A DNA stretch of 64,000 nucleotides, taken from Cupriavidus alkaliphilus. GTDB taxonomy: Bacteria > Pseudomonadota > Gammaproteobacteria > Burkholderiales > Burkholderiaceae. Shown here in pieces: positions 35,486-44,623 of the stretch; positions within the stretch are counted from its first letter, which is position 1; the number at the start of each line of letters is the position of its first letter. A program made the position numbers and the translations under genes. The stretch is from positions 310,001 to 374,000 of the forward strand of contig NZ_FMAD01000007.1 of the NCBI RefSeq assembly GCF_900094595.1. Reading direction: 5' to 3'. The notes beneath the pieces were generated by a model, which did not search any database, was not told the DNA's origin, and saw nothing but the letters and a program-made list of their open reading frames with translations.

Positions 35486-37249
35486 TTACAGGTCCTCCGC
35501 GCCGAGCAGCATTTCGGAAATGCCCTTGCCCGCCTGGACCATCGGCCAGACGTTTTCGGTGGGATCGGTCTGGAAGTCCAGGAACACGGTACGGTCCTTC
35601 AGGCGGAACGCCTCGCGCAGCGCCGGCTCGACGTCCGACGTCTTTTCGACGCGCATGCCGATATGCCCGTAGGCTTCGGCCAGCTTGACGAAATCGGGCA
35701 GCGCGTCCATGTAGGAATGCGAGTAGCGGTTGTCGTACTCGATCTCCTGCCACTGGCGCACCATGCCGAGATAGCCGTTGTTGAGCGAGCAGATCTTCAC
35801 CGGGGTGTCGTACTGCAGGCAGGTCGACAGCTCCTGGATGCACATCTGGATCGAGCCTTCGCCGGTGATGGTGACGACTTCCTTTTCCGGGAACGCCTTC
35901 TTGATGCCCATCGCATACGGCAGGCCCACGCCCATTGTGCCCAGGCCGCCGGAATTGATCCAGCGGCGCGGCTCGTTGAACTTGTAGAACTGCGCGGCCC
36001 ACATCTGGTGCTGGCCGACGTCGGAGCAGATGAAGGCGTCGCCGTGGGTCAGTTCCCAGATCTTTTCCACCACGTACTGCGGCTTGATGATCTCGGAGCT
36101 GCGGTCGTACTTCAGGCAGTCGACCGAGCGCCATTGCTCGATCTGCTCCCACCACCTGGCCAGCGCCTCGCGCTTGGGCTTGATGTCGCTGGCCTTGATC
36201 TGGGCGATCAGTTCCTGCAGCACGTCCTTGACGTTGCCGACGATGGGGATATCGACCTTGACGCGCTTGGAAATCGACGACGGATCGATGTCGATATGGA
36301 TGATCTTGCGCGCCTGCGAGGTGAAATGCGACGGGTTGCCGATCACGCGGTCGTCGAAACGGGCGCCGATGGCGATCAGCACGTCGCAGTTCTGCATGGC
36401 CATGTTGGCTTCATACGTGCCGTGCATGCCGAGCATGCCGACGAACTGCTTGTGGGTGCCGGGGAACGCACCCAGGCCCATCAGCGTGTTGGTCACCGGG
36501 TGGCCGGTCAGCGCCGCCAGCTGGCGCAGCTCGTCGCTGGCATTGGCCAGCACCACGCCGCCGCCGCTGTAGATGTACGGGCGCTCGGCGTTCTGCAGCA
36601 GCGCCACGGCCTTGCGGATCTGGCCCGAGTGGCCCTTGTTGACCGGGTTGTACGAGCGCATGTCGATCGACTTGGGGTACTCGTACTTGCAGGCATTGCG
36701 CGAGACATCCTTGGGGATGTCCACCACCACCGGGCCGGGACGGCCGGTCGAGGCAATGAAGAACGCCTTCTTGATGGTCGCGGCGAGGTCGCGCACGTCC
36801 TTCACCAGGAAGTTGTGCTTGACGATCGGGCGGGTGATGCCGACGGTGTCGCACTCCTGGAAGGCGTCCTGGCCGATGGCGTGGGTCGGCACGTTGCCGG
36901 TGATCACCACCATCGGGATCGAGTCGAGGTACGCGGTGGCGATGCCGGTGACGGCATTGGTCACGCCGGGACCGGAGGTCACCAGGGCGACGCCCACCTT
37001 GCCCGTTGCGCGTGCGTAGCCATCCGCGGCATGGACCGCGGCCTGCTCGTGGCGCACCAGGATGTGCTCGAACTTGGTTTGCTTGTGGAGCTCGTCGTAG
37101 ATGTACAGCACTGCGCCGCCGGGGTAGCCCCAGACGTACTCGACGCCTTCTTCGGCAAGTGCGTGAACGAGAATTTCCGCCCCGATCATTTCGGGCGCGG
37201 CAGATGAATTGCTGTCGGCGTGGGAGAATTCCGCGCTGGGCATGTTCAT
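35486..37249 (-). CDS. ilvI: Acetolactate synthase large subunit
   Basis: 587 residues, thiamine-diphosphate enzyme. It joins two pyruvates, or pyruvate and 2-oxobutyrate. The catalytic Glu region is EGVEYVWGYPGGAVLYIYDE. The TPP-Mg motif begins GEGSIQMCIQEL and ends NNGYLGMVRQWQ. The start at 37247-37249 is chosen for its AAGGA SD at 5 bp; the ATG two codons later is the alternative. First gene of ilvI-ilvH-ilvC. Confidence 0.96.
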   Translation of the reverse strand: MNMPSAEFSHADSNSSAAPEMIGAEILVHALAEEGVEYVWGYPGGAVLYIYDELHKQTKFEHILVRHEQAAVHAADGYARATGKVGVALVTSGPGVTNAVTGIATAYLDSIPMVVITGNVPTHAIGQDAFQECDTVGITRPIVKHNFLVKDVRDLAATIKKAFFIASTGRPGPVVVDIPKDVSRNACKYEYPKSIDMRSYNPVNKGHSGQIRKAVALLQNAERPYIYSGGGVVLANASDELRQLAALTGHPVTNTLMGLGAFPGTHKQFVGMLGMHGTYEANMAMQNCDVLIAIGARFDDRVIGNPSHFTSQARKIIHIDIDPSSISKRVKVDIPIVGNVKDVLQELIAQIKASDIKPKREALARWWEQIEQWRSVDCLKYDRSSEIIKPQYVVEKIWELTHGDAFICSDVGQHQMWAAQFYKFNEPRRWINSGGLGTMGVGLPYAMGIKKAFPEKEVVTITGEGSIQMCIQELSTCLQYDTPVKICSLNNGYLGMVRQWQEIEYDNRYSHSYMDALPDFVKLAEAYGHIGMRVEKTSDVEPALREAFRLKDRTVFLDFQTDPTENVWPMVQAGKGISEMLLGAEDL

Positions 37250-37394
37250 TTCAGTCCTTTGCAATTTTCGGCAAAAAATTGTTTGGATGCTCTCTGCCGA
37301 ACTTGTGGCTCGGGTTCAAGCGGTGCGCGTCTGCATGGAAGACCGCCTCATAAGCGGCCGGATGAGACAACCACTGATGTCGTGTGAACCGTCG

Positions 37395-37423
37395 ATGATA
37401 CTGCAATGCACCAGCGCGGTCTA
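37395..37423 (-). promoter_or_regulatory. Possible promoter of ilvI
   Basis: TAGACC (37418-37423) and TATCAT (37395-37400) are 17 bp apart on the minus strand, giving a leader of about 140 nt before ilvI. I see no leader peptide rich in Ile, Val or Leu codons in it. The rest of the 377-bp gap to the sigma factor gene holds no other clear element. Confidence 0.4.
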
Positions 37424-37626
37424 CGGTTGTTTACGCCGCCGGCATCGGCAAGTTCCCCGGATTGGCAAAAACTTTTGCGCAGCGCCATGTATTTCCCGCC
37501 AGACAAAACGGTACAGCGCGGCCAAATTTTGCTAGCATCCCAGCACATTGGGGCGCCGCGCGCCCTTCGCAGCACATTCACCAGAACCGGGCCCGGGTCC
37601 CGGCGCAACAAGCCCCAACCGCCTGA

Positions 37627-38196
37627 ATGGCCACCGACCAGGAACTGTCCGCATTTCTTGCCAGCGTCGAGCGGCGCGCCTTCAAGCAGGCCGTGTTCGC
37701 CGTGCGCGACGACGAGGCCGCGCTGGACATCGTCCAGGACGCCATGATCAAGCTGGCCGAAAAATATGGCGACAAGAGCGCCGCGGAACTCGCGCCGCTG
37801 TTCCAGCGCATCCTGCAGAACACCATCCACGACTGGTTCCGGCGCCAGAAGGTGCGCAATACCTGGGTCTCGCTGTTTTCCAGCCTGCGCGACGACCGTG
37901 GCGACGGCGACGACAGCGACCTGCTGGAGACGCTCGAGGCACAGGTCGGCTCGGAGTCGGCCGAAAGCAGCGCCGACAAGGTCGAGCGCGCCCAGGTCAT
38001 GCACATCATCGAGCAGGAGATCCAGCGCCTGCCCACGCGTCAACGCCAGGCATTCCTGATGCGTTACTGGGAAGATATGGACGTCGCCGAAACCGCGGCC
38101 GTGATGGGCTGCTCCGAAGGCAGCGTCAAGACGCACTGTTCCCGTGCCACGCACACGCTTGCGCAGGCCCTGCGCGCACGGGGGGTCCGACTATGA
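37627..38196 (+). CDS. ECF-family RNA polymerase sigma factor
   Basis: 189 residues. Region 2 is visible around ALDIVQDAMIKLAEKYGD and region 4 as LPTRQRQAFLMRYWEDMDVA followed by EGSVKTHCSRATHTL. An acidic linker joins them. It would direct RNA polymerase to a stress or envelope regulon. The stop overlaps the ATG of the DUF3619 gene (ATGA), so the two are translationally coupled, an arrangement common for sigma/anti-sigma pairs. Confidence 0.92.
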   Translation: MATDQELSAFLASVERRAFKQAVFAVRDDEAALDIVQDAMIKLAEKYGDKSAAELAPLFQRILQNTIHDWFRRQKVRNTWVSLFSSLRDDRGDGDDSDLLETLEAQVGSESAESSADKVERAQVMHIIEQEIQRLPTRQRQAFLMRYWEDMDVAETAAVMGCSEGSVKTHCSRATHTLAQALRARGVRL

Positions 38197-38624
38197 GCAG
38201 AAACGACAAAGAAATCCGCGAGCGCCGGTTTGCGCATGAGGTTCGCGCGGCACTTGACGCCGGCGCCGACGCCTTGCCGGCCGACATTTCCGAACGGCTC
38301 GCCGCCGCGCGCCGGATGGCGGTCGCCCGCAAGAAGGCCGAGGCGCCCGTGCTGGTGCCGCAGCTGGCCATGCCGGGCGCGCAGGCGCCGCTGTTCGACG
38401 ACGACGCCTCGCCGCTGCACCGCGCCGGCGCCTGGCTGCGCCGGCTGGGGCTGGTCTGGACGCTGGTCGCGCTGGGCGCCGGCCTGGTGGGCATCTACCA
38501 CTGGCAGGAACAGAAGCGCATCGAGGAACTGGCCGATATCGACGCCGCCATGCTGCTCGACGACCTGCCGCCCACGGCCTACGCCGACGAGGGCTTCCAC
38601 GTGTTCCTGAAGCACGGGCAATAG
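38193..38624 (+). CDS. DUF3619 family single-pass membrane protein
   Basis: 143 residues. A positively charged N-terminal half is followed by one membrane helix (about residues 88-108, WTLVALGAGLVGIYHW) and a short C-terminal part. Family function is unknown. Its overlap with the sigma gene and its topology (cytoplasmic head, one helix) make it a candidate anti-sigma factor, but it lacks the zinc-binding HxxxCxxC motif of ZAS anti-sigma proteins. Confidence 0.85.
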   Translation: MSRNDKEIRERRFAHEVRAALDAGADALPADISERLAAARRMAVARKKAEAPVLVPQLAMPGAQAPLFDDDASPLHRAGAWLRRLGLVWTLVALGAGLVGIYHWQEQKRIEELADIDAAMLLDDLPPTAYADEGFHVFLKHGQ

Positions 38625-38625
38625 C

Positions 38626-39432
38626 ATGGCGCCCCCGCTTCCCCACCCCGACGCCCCGCGCCGCCGGCTGGCCGCCCTGCTGGCCGGCGCGGCCACCTGC
38701 TGGGCGCTGTTGCCCGCCCCGGCGCAGGCGCAGGGGGCTTCCGCGGCGGACGGAGCCCCTGCCTCCCAGGCCGCCCAGCCGGTCAGCGCCAAGCCCGCCT
38801 GGGCCGACCTCAGCCCGGTCAACCAGCGCATCCTGGCGCCGCTGCAGCCGCTGTGGGACACCCTGCCGGAGCTGAACCGCCACAAGTGGCTGCGCATCGC
38901 CGCGCGCTATCCGAAGTATTCGCCGGCCGAACAGGCCCGGCTGCAGGCACGCATGGCGGAGTGGGTCAGGATGACTCCGCAGCAACGCCGTCTGGCGCGC
39001 GAAAACTACCAGATCACCCGCTCGCTGCCGACCGAAAAGAAGGCCGAGGCCTGGGACAAGTACCAGCAGTTGCCCGAAGAGCAGAAGAAGAAGCTGGCCG
39101 CCACCGACCAAGTGCCGCGCCGCCCCGGCGCCGTCAGCGCGCTGCCCAGCGGCAAGCGCCTGCCCAGCGACACCAGCCGCCAGCTGCGCCATGAACACAA
39201 GGCGGGCGCGGGCCACGCTGCCCACCCGGCCGGCACGCCGGCCAGCGCGGGCGCGGCGCTGCCCGCAGCCCCCGCCGCCGCGGCAGCTGCCGCGGCGTCC
39301 GCCCCTGCCGTTGCCACCCCCGCGGCGCCCGCAAGCGCAGCGCTGCCCGCGGCCGCAGTGCCGGCTGCCGCGGCGGCCCAGGCTGCCACCGAAGCAACGG
39401 CCGCGGCGTCCGACGCCACCGTGCGCCAGTAA
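38626..39432 (+). CDS. DUF3106 family secreted protein
   Basis: 268 residues. A signal peptide (LAALLAGAATCWALLPAPAQ) leads into the DUF3106 core (about residues 55-150), which has repeated charged helices. The last 70 or so residues are an Ala/Pro low-complexity tail. It is probably periplasmic. It starts one base after the DUF3619 stop, so the three genes form one operon with the sigma factor. Confidence 0.85.
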   Translation: MAPPLPHPDAPRRRLAALLAGAATCWALLPAPAQAQGASAADGAPASQAAQPVSAKPAWADLSPVNQRILAPLQPLWDTLPELNRHKWLRIAARYPKYSPAEQARLQARMAEWVRMTPQQRRLARENYQITRSLPTEKKAEAWDKYQQLPEEQKKKLAATDQVPRRPGAVSALPSGKRLPSDTSRQLRHEHKAGAGHAAHPAGTPASAGAALPAAPAAAAAAAASAPAVATPAAPASAALPAAAVPAAAAAQAATEATAAASDATVRQ

Positions 39433-39542
39433 TTCGCAGGCCATTTGGCATAATGGCCGTTTGAGGCCGGCCGGCGCACCTGGGCCAGCTTCGCCAGGCC
39501 CGCACCGGCATCCGCATGCCGCGCGCCGGCGCCCTGTCCAGA

Positions 39543-40085
39543 ATGCCATCGATGCCCGCTGCCACCCTCGACCCCGTACCCCCTGCCGCGTCCGCGCCGG
39601 CCGCCCCGCCGCTGCGCCGCCGCATCGCCTGCATGCTTTATGAAGGCGTGCTGCTGTTCGGCGTGTTGAGCGCCTCGACCGCCGCCTACCTGCTGGTGCG
39701 TCCGCTGCTGCAGAAGCTGGGCGTGGACGGGCCGCTGGCGATCCAGCTGTGGAGCTTCCTGGTGATGGGGCTCTATTTCACGTGGTTCTGGCAGCGCAAC
39801 GGCCAGACCCTGGCGATGCAGACCTGGCGCATGCGCGTCGAAAACGCCGCGGGCGTGCCGCCGCGCTGGCCGCAGGCGGCGCTGCGCTACGTGCTGACGT
39901 GGCTGTGGTTGCCGCCCTCGGCCGCGGTCGGCCATCTGCTCGGGCTGGTCAAGGGCCCGTTCGTCGGCGTGCTGTGCGCCGGCCTGCTGATCTGGATCCT
40001 GCTGGCCTGGCTGGACCCGCGCCGCCAGTTCCTGCATGACCGCCTGGCCGGCACGCGCCTGACCGACCTGCGCACCAAGCCATGA
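39543..40085 (+). CDS. RDD family membrane protein
   Basis: About 180 residues with the RDD domain: RRRIACMLYEGVLLFGVL near the start, then helices and DPRRQFLHDRLAGTRL near the end. Three or four membrane segments. The start is uncertain among ATGs at 39516, 39543 and 39552, none with a good SD. The stop overlaps the next gene's ATG. Function unknown; transport is often suggested. Confidence 0.83.
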   Translation: MPSMPAATLDPVPPAASAPAAPPLRRRIACMLYEGVLLFGVLSASTAAYLLVRPLLQKLGVDGPLAIQLWSFLVMGLYFTWFWQRNGQTLAMQTWRMRVENAAGVPPRWPQAALRYVLTWLWLPPSAAVGHLLGLVKGPFVGVLCAGLLIWILLAWLDPRRQFLHDRLAGTRLTDLRTKP

Positions 40086-41062
40086 GCCTTGGCGCCGCCG
40101 GCATCCGCCGCGTCGCGGTGACCGTGCAGGCGGCCGCAGCGCTGGGCATTGCCGCGGCGCTGGTACGCACGGCGGCCTGGCCGTGGCCCGGCGCGCTCGC
40201 CGCCGGGGCCGGGCTGATCCTGGGCGGCTTCGCCTGCGGCATTGCCATCGCCTTCGCGCTGAGCGGACGCGGCCTGTGGGTCGCACGCTGCGATCACCCG
40301 CCCGCGCCGCCTGCCGAACTTGCAGCCACCCGCAGGCCGCTGCGGCTGGCGCAGGCGTTGCGCTGCTACGCAACCGAATGCCTGGCGGTACTGCGCATGT
40401 TCGACTGGCTGCAACCCTTCCGCGCGCGGGCACCGTTTGCGCCGGCCAACCATGCCCGGCCCGGCCGCGATGCCCCGCCGGTGCTGCTGGTCCATGGCTA
40501 TGCCTGCGGCCAGGCCATCTGGCTCGACATGCAGCCGGCGCTGGCCGCCGCCGGCTACCGCTGCCACGGGATCGACCTCGAACCCGTGTTCGGCGACATC
40601 GACGACTACGCGCACGCGCTGCTGGCGGCGATGCGGCGCATCCGCGCCGAAAGCGGGCGCGCGCCCCTGCTGCTCTGCCACAGCATGGGCGGCCTGGTTG
40701 CGCGCGCCGCGCTGCGGCTGGCCGGCGATGAAGACCTGTGCGCCGGCATCGTGACGCTGGGCAGCCCGCACCACGGCAGCGCGCTGGCGCGGTTTGGCGG
40801 CGGCCACAATGCGCGCCAGATGCGCTGCGGCAGCCCGTGGCTGCGCGCGCTCGCGGCCGCCGAAACGCCGCGCCTGCGCGCGCGCATGATCTCGATCTTC
40901 AGCTGGCACGATTCGATCGCGGGCCCGCCGTGCACCGGGTGGCTCGACGGCGCCGGCCATATCCCGCTGTCCGGCATCGGCCATGTGTCGCTGCTGCGCC
41001 ATCCCGCCGCGGTGCGCGCCGTACTCGACGCCCTGGCCGAACTGTCCGCGCGCGGCCGCTGA
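40082..41062 (+). CDS. Alpha/beta-hydrolase, lipase-like (membrane-anchored)
   Basis: 326 residues. An N-terminal hydrophobic region (about residues 12-62) is followed by a hydrolase domain with the oxyanion segment VLLVHGYACGQAIW and the nucleophile LLCHSMGGLVARAAL. A C-terminal GHVSLLRHP could hold the catalytic His. It resembles triacylglycerol lipases or esterases. Overlaps the RDD gene by four bases, so likely co-translated. Confidence 0.85.
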   Translation: MSLGAAGIRRVAVTVQAAAALGIAAALVRTAAWPWPGALAAGAGLILGGFACGIAIAFALSGRGLWVARCDHPPAPPAELAATRRPLRLAQALRCYATECLAVLRMFDWLQPFRARAPFAPANHARPGRDAPPVLLVHGYACGQAIWLDMQPALAAAGYRCHGIDLEPVFGDIDDYAHALLAAMRRIRAESGRAPLLLCHSMGGLVARAALRLAGDEDLCAGIVTLGSPHHGSALARFGGGHNARQMRCGSPWLRALAAAETPRLRARMISIFSWHDSIAGPPCTGWLDGAGHIPLSGIGHVSLLRHPAAVRAVLDALAELSARGR

Positions 41063-41180
41063 GCCGGCCGCGGCGGCGGCTGTCCCGCGGCCGCAACGAT
41101 TCATATGTCAGTCATGTTTTCGTCACCGTGGCGTCACCGCGGGCTGGCTGAATGCAGCCATCGCCGCAACCGGGACTGGC

Positions 41181-42158
41181 ATGGTGCAAGCAATCCGATC
41201 TGCCCGCGGGTATCTGTCGAAGGCCTCGCAACTGGCGCCATGGCTGCGCCGCAGCGCTGACAGCGGCGCCGCCGCGCCGGTGACCGCCTTCATGGCGCCG
41301 GCGCTCGATGGCGCTGCGCTGGCGCCGCCGCGCGAAGCGCAGGAAACCTATCCCCCCGAACCGCACCCGATCCAGCGCTACCGCGCCATCTGGCTGTCGG
41401 ACATCCACCTGGGGACACCCGGCTGCCAGGCCGACTACCTGCTGGATTTCCTCAAGCACAACGAGTCCGACCAGCTCTACCTGGTCGGCGACATCATTGA
41501 CGGCTGGCAGCTGCGCCGCGGCTGGTACTGGCCGCAAAGCCACAACGACGTGGTGCAGAAGCTGCTGCGCAAGGCGCGCAAGGGCACCGAGGTGATCTAT
41601 GTCCCCGGCAACCACGACGAAGCCGCGCGCCAGTTCGACGGCATGGCCTTCGGCGACATCACCGTGCGCGAAGAGGCGATCCACGTCACCGCCACCGGGC
41701 GCCGCCTGTGGGTGGTGCACGGGGACCTCTTCGACGGCGTGGTGCAGCACGCGCGCTGGCTGGCCTACCTGGGCGATTCGCTCTACACCATGATCCTGGC
41801 GCTCAACCGGCACTTCAACCGGCTGCGCGCGCGCCTGGGTTTTCCGTACTGGTCGCTGTCGCAGTACCTGAAGCACCAGGTCAAGAACGCGGTCAACTAC
41901 ATCGGCGCGTTCGAGAGTGCGATGGTGGACGAGGCGCGCCGCCGCGGCTGCGACGGCGTGGTCTGCGGCCATATCCACAAGGCCGAAATCCGCGAGGTCA
42001 ACGGCCAGCTCTACTGCAACGACGGCGACTGGGTCGAAAGCCTGTCGGCGCTGGTCGAAACCCTGGAAGGCGAACTGAAGATCGTCTACTGGACCACGCT
42101 GCTCGACGCCCCCGCACCCGCCATGCGCCGCCGCCGCCGCGCTGCCGTGGCCGGCTGA
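41181..42158 (+). CDS. Metallophosphoesterase, UDP-2,3-diacylglucosamine diphosphatase-like
   Basis: 325 residues. The metal-binding blocks are all visible: SDIHLGTPGC, VGDIIDGWQ, PGNHDE, HGDLFD and CGHIHKAE. They match the LpxH/YbbF-type calcineurin family, which cleaves UDP-diacylglucosamine in lipid A synthesis, but this protein is longer than LpxH (about 240) and has an N-terminal extension. A second, dedicated LpxH may exist elsewhere. It precedes a glycosyltransferase and dgkA, an envelope-lipid theme. Start uncertain; 41293 is an alternative. Confidence 0.83.
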   Translation: MVQAIRSARGYLSKASQLAPWLRRSADSGAAAPVTAFMAPALDGAALAPPREAQETYPPEPHPIQRYRAIWLSDIHLGTPGCQADYLLDFLKHNESDQLYLVGDIIDGWQLRRGWYWPQSHNDVVQKLLRKARKGTEVIYVPGNHDEAARQFDGMAFGDITVREEAIHVTATGRRLWVVHGDLFDGVVQHARWLAYLGDSLYTMILALNRHFNRLRARLGFPYWSLSQYLKHQVKNAVNYIGAFESAMVDEARRRGCDGVVCGHIHKAEIREVNGQLYCNDGDWVESLSALVETLEGELKIVYWTTLLDAPAPAMRRRRRAAVAG

Positions 42159-42243
42159 GCCGGGACGGTCGCGCTTATTTCGCATGGCTCCATCCGCCCC
42201 CCCGCCATCCGCATTGCCCTTCCACCGCGCCCAAGGAGGCTGC

Positions 42244-43383
42244 ATGAAGATCCTGATCGTCACCGATGCCTGGGAACCGCAGGTCAATGGCGTGGTGCGC
42301 ACGCTCAAGTCCACGCGCCGCGAACTGGAGGCGATGGGCCACACGGTCGACATGATCACGCCGCTGGAATTCCGCACGGTGCCATGCCCGACCTATCCCG
42401 AGATCCGGCTGTCGCTGCTGCCGGGCGCGCGCGTTTGGCGGCGCATCGAGGCCTTCGCCCCCGACGCCCTGCACATCGCCACCGAGGGCCCGCTCGGGCT
42501 GGCCGCGCGCAGCCATGCGCTGCGCCGCAAGCTGCCCTTCACCACCGCCTACCACACCCGCTTCCCGGAATATGTGCAGGCGCGCTTCGGCATTCCGCTG
42601 GCGTGGACCTACCGCTTCCTGGGCTGGTTCCATGGCCCCGCCCAGGCGGTGATGGCGCCGACGCCGGTGGTGCTGGACGACCTGCGGCGCTACGGCATCA
42701 CCAATGCCGTGCTGTGGACGCGCGGCGTGGACCTGGACGTGTTCACGCCCCAGCGCGCCAATGTGCTCAACACCGCCCACCCGATCTTCCTGTACGTTGG
42801 CCGCGTGGCGGTGGAGAAGAACGTCGAGGCGTTCCTGGCGCTGGACCTGCCCGGCTCCAAATGGGTGGTCGGCGACGGCCCGGCGCTGCCGGCGCTGCGC
42901 GCCCGCTACCCCGGCGCCAACTACCTGGGTGTGCTGAGCCAGCCCGAGCTGGCGCGGGTGTATGCTTCCGCTGACGTGTTCGTGTTCCCGAGCCGCACCG
43001 ACACCTTCGGGCTGGTGCTGCTGGAAGCGCTGGCCAGCGGCCTGCCGGTGGCCGCGTACCCGGTCACGGGCCCGATCGACGTGCTGGGCGACAGCCCCGC
43101 CGGCGTCATGCACGAAGACCTGCGCGAGGCCTGCCTGGAGGCGCTGCGCATTGACCGCGCCACGGCCCGGGCCCACGCCGAGCGCTTCTCGTGGCGCGCC
43201 GCGTCCGAGCAGTTCCTGGCCCACCTGCGGCCGTTCGCCGCTGCCAGGCCAGGGCGAGGCGGCGCAGCGGCCTCACCCGCCACACCCACGCCTTCCGCCC
43301 CGCAAACCCATGCCGAAACCGCATCCGGAACTGCCGTCCGACCCGCCAATGCAGAGGCCGCCGCCGGCAATGCAGAGCGCTGA
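42244..43383 (+). CDS. GT4-family glycosyltransferase
   Basis: 379 residues. The N-terminal domain starts MKILIVTDAWEPQVNGVVRT. The C-terminal donor-sugar domain has FLYVGRVAVEKN and SRTDTFGLVLLEALASGLPV (EX7E-like). It resembles GDP-mannose-dependent mannosyltransferases of the MgtA type. The C-terminal 40 residues are Ala/Pro-rich. The start is set by a good SD (AAGGAGG). Confidence 0.87.
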   Translation: MKILIVTDAWEPQVNGVVRTLKSTRRELEAMGHTVDMITPLEFRTVPCPTYPEIRLSLLPGARVWRRIEAFAPDALHIATEGPLGLAARSHALRRKLPFTTAYHTRFPEYVQARFGIPLAWTYRFLGWFHGPAQAVMAPTPVVLDDLRRYGITNAVLWTRGVDLDVFTPQRANVLNTAHPIFLYVGRVAVEKNVEAFLALDLPGSKWVVGDGPALPALRARYPGANYLGVLSQPELARVYASADVFVFPSRTDTFGLVLLEALASGLPVAAYPVTGPIDVLGDSPAGVMHEDLREACLEALRIDRATARAHAERFSWRAASEQFLAHLRPFAAARPGRGGAAASPATPTPSAPQTHAETASGTAVRPANAEAAAGNAER

Positions 43384-43795
43384 CTACTCCGTCGACCAGA
43401 ATCCGCACAAGGGCAACCGGGGCCTGGCGCGCGCCTGGCATGCGGCCATCAATTCGCTGTCGGGGCTGCGCTATGCAGTGCTGGAGGAGAGCGCGTTCCG
43501 CCAGGAGCTGACCCTGGTGGTGATCCTGACGCCGTGCGCCTTCCTGGTGCCGGTGACGGCGGTCGAGCGCATCTTGCTGCTGGGCACGCTGCTGGTGGTG
43601 CTGATCGTGGAGCTGCTCAACTCCAGCGTCGAGGCCGCGGTCGACCGCATCTCGCTGGAGCGGCACAGCCTGTCCAAGCGCGCCAAGGACTTCGGCAGCG
43701 CCGCGGTGATGCTGGCGCTGGTGCTGTGCGGCGGCACCTGGATCACCATCGCCGGGCCGCATGTGGTGCGGTGGGTGCAGGCGCTGGCGGGCTGA
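43370..43795 (+). CDS. dgkA: Diacylglycerol kinase
   Basis: About 141 residues; three membrane helices. It phosphorylates diacylglycerol with ATP, recycling lipid from membrane-derived glucan synthesis. The family motifs EESAFRQE, ELLNSSVEAAVDRIS and RAKDFGSAAV are present. The start is uncertain among in-frame ATGs (43310, 43349, 43370), all overlapping the glycosyltransferase end; the latest is chosen by family length. Confidence 0.92.
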   Translation: MQSADYSVDQNPHKGNRGLARAWHAAINSLSGLRYAVLEESAFRQELTLVVILTPCAFLVPVTAVERILLLGTLLVVLIVELLNSSVEAAVDRISLERHSLSKRAKDFGSAAVMLALVLCGGTWITIAGPHVVRWVQALAG

Positions 43796-43867
43796 GCCGG
43801 CCCGGAACAGACGTGTCCGGGCGCGGCGCGGCGGGGGGCGCAGCATGGGCAAGGCAGGCCGATTGCT

Positions 43868-43873
43868 TATAAT
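43868..43873 (+). promoter_or_regulatory. -10 box for the TetR-LOG unit
   Basis: A consensus TATAAT 48 bp before the TetR gene ATG, inside a small inverted repeat (CGATT/AATCG) that could be the autoregulatory site. No good -35 box is seen. Confidence 0.45.
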
Positions 43874-43921
43874 CGCAACCCTGCCCCCGACTTACCGATC
43901 GCACCGATCGCCCGGACGCCC

Positions 43922-44623
43922 ATGGAACCGAAACCGCAAACCGGACCCCGCCGCACCAGGGACCGCATCCTCGACGTCTCGCTGCGCCTGTTCAACGAAG
44001 TCGGCGAGCCCAACGTCACCACCACCACGATCGCGGAAGCGATGGAGATCAGCCCCGGCAATCTCTACTACCACTTCCGCAACAAGGACGACATCATCAA
44101 CTCGATCTTCGTGCGCTTCGAGCAGGAGATGGAGCGCCGCCTGAAGATGCCGGACGACCACAAGGCCACGCTCGACGAAAGCTGGGGCTACCTGCAGTAC
44201 ATGTCCGAGTTCCTGTGGAACTACCGCTTCCTGTACCGCGACATCAACGACCTGCTGGCGCGCAACCGGATGCTGGAGACCAACTTTAAGCGCATCGTCG
44301 AGCAGAAGCAGCGCTTTGCGCACGAGATCTGCCGCCAGTTCATCGAGGACGGCGAGATGGAAGCCACGCCCGAGCAGGTCGAGGCCATCTGCACCAACAT
44401 GGTGGTGGTCGCCACCTACTGGCTGTCGTTCCAGTTCGTGCAGCATCCGCGCCAGTACAACGATCCCGAGCAGATCCGCGGTTACCTGCACGGCTCGAGC
44501 TACCACATCTTCTCGATCCTGGCACCCTATCTGCGCGGCCGGGCACGGGAGGCATTCGACCAGCTGGCGCGCGACTACGCGGCAGCCAAGGCCGCCGCCG
44601 CTGCGGCAAAGGAAACGAAGTGA
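43922..44623 (+). CDS. TetR/AcrR-family transcriptional regulator
   Basis: 233 residues. The N-terminal HTH is visible: ILDVSLRLFNEVGEPNVTTT, then ISPGNLYYHFRNKDDI. The C-terminal ligand domain has an aromatic-rich core. An Ala/Lys-rich tail ends the protein. Its stop overlaps the GTG start of the next gene. Ligand unknown. Confidence 0.92.
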   Translation: MEPKPQTGPRRTRDRILDVSLRLFNEVGEPNVTTTTIAEAMEISPGNLYYHFRNKDDIINSIFVRFEQEMERRLKMPDDHKATLDESWGYLQYMSEFLWNYRFLYRDINDLLARNRMLETNFKRIVEQKQRFAHEICRQFIEDGEMEATPEQVEAICTNMVVVATYWLSFQFVQHPRQYNDPEQIRGYLHGSSYHIFSILAPYLRGRAREAFDQLARDYAAAKAAAAAAKETK

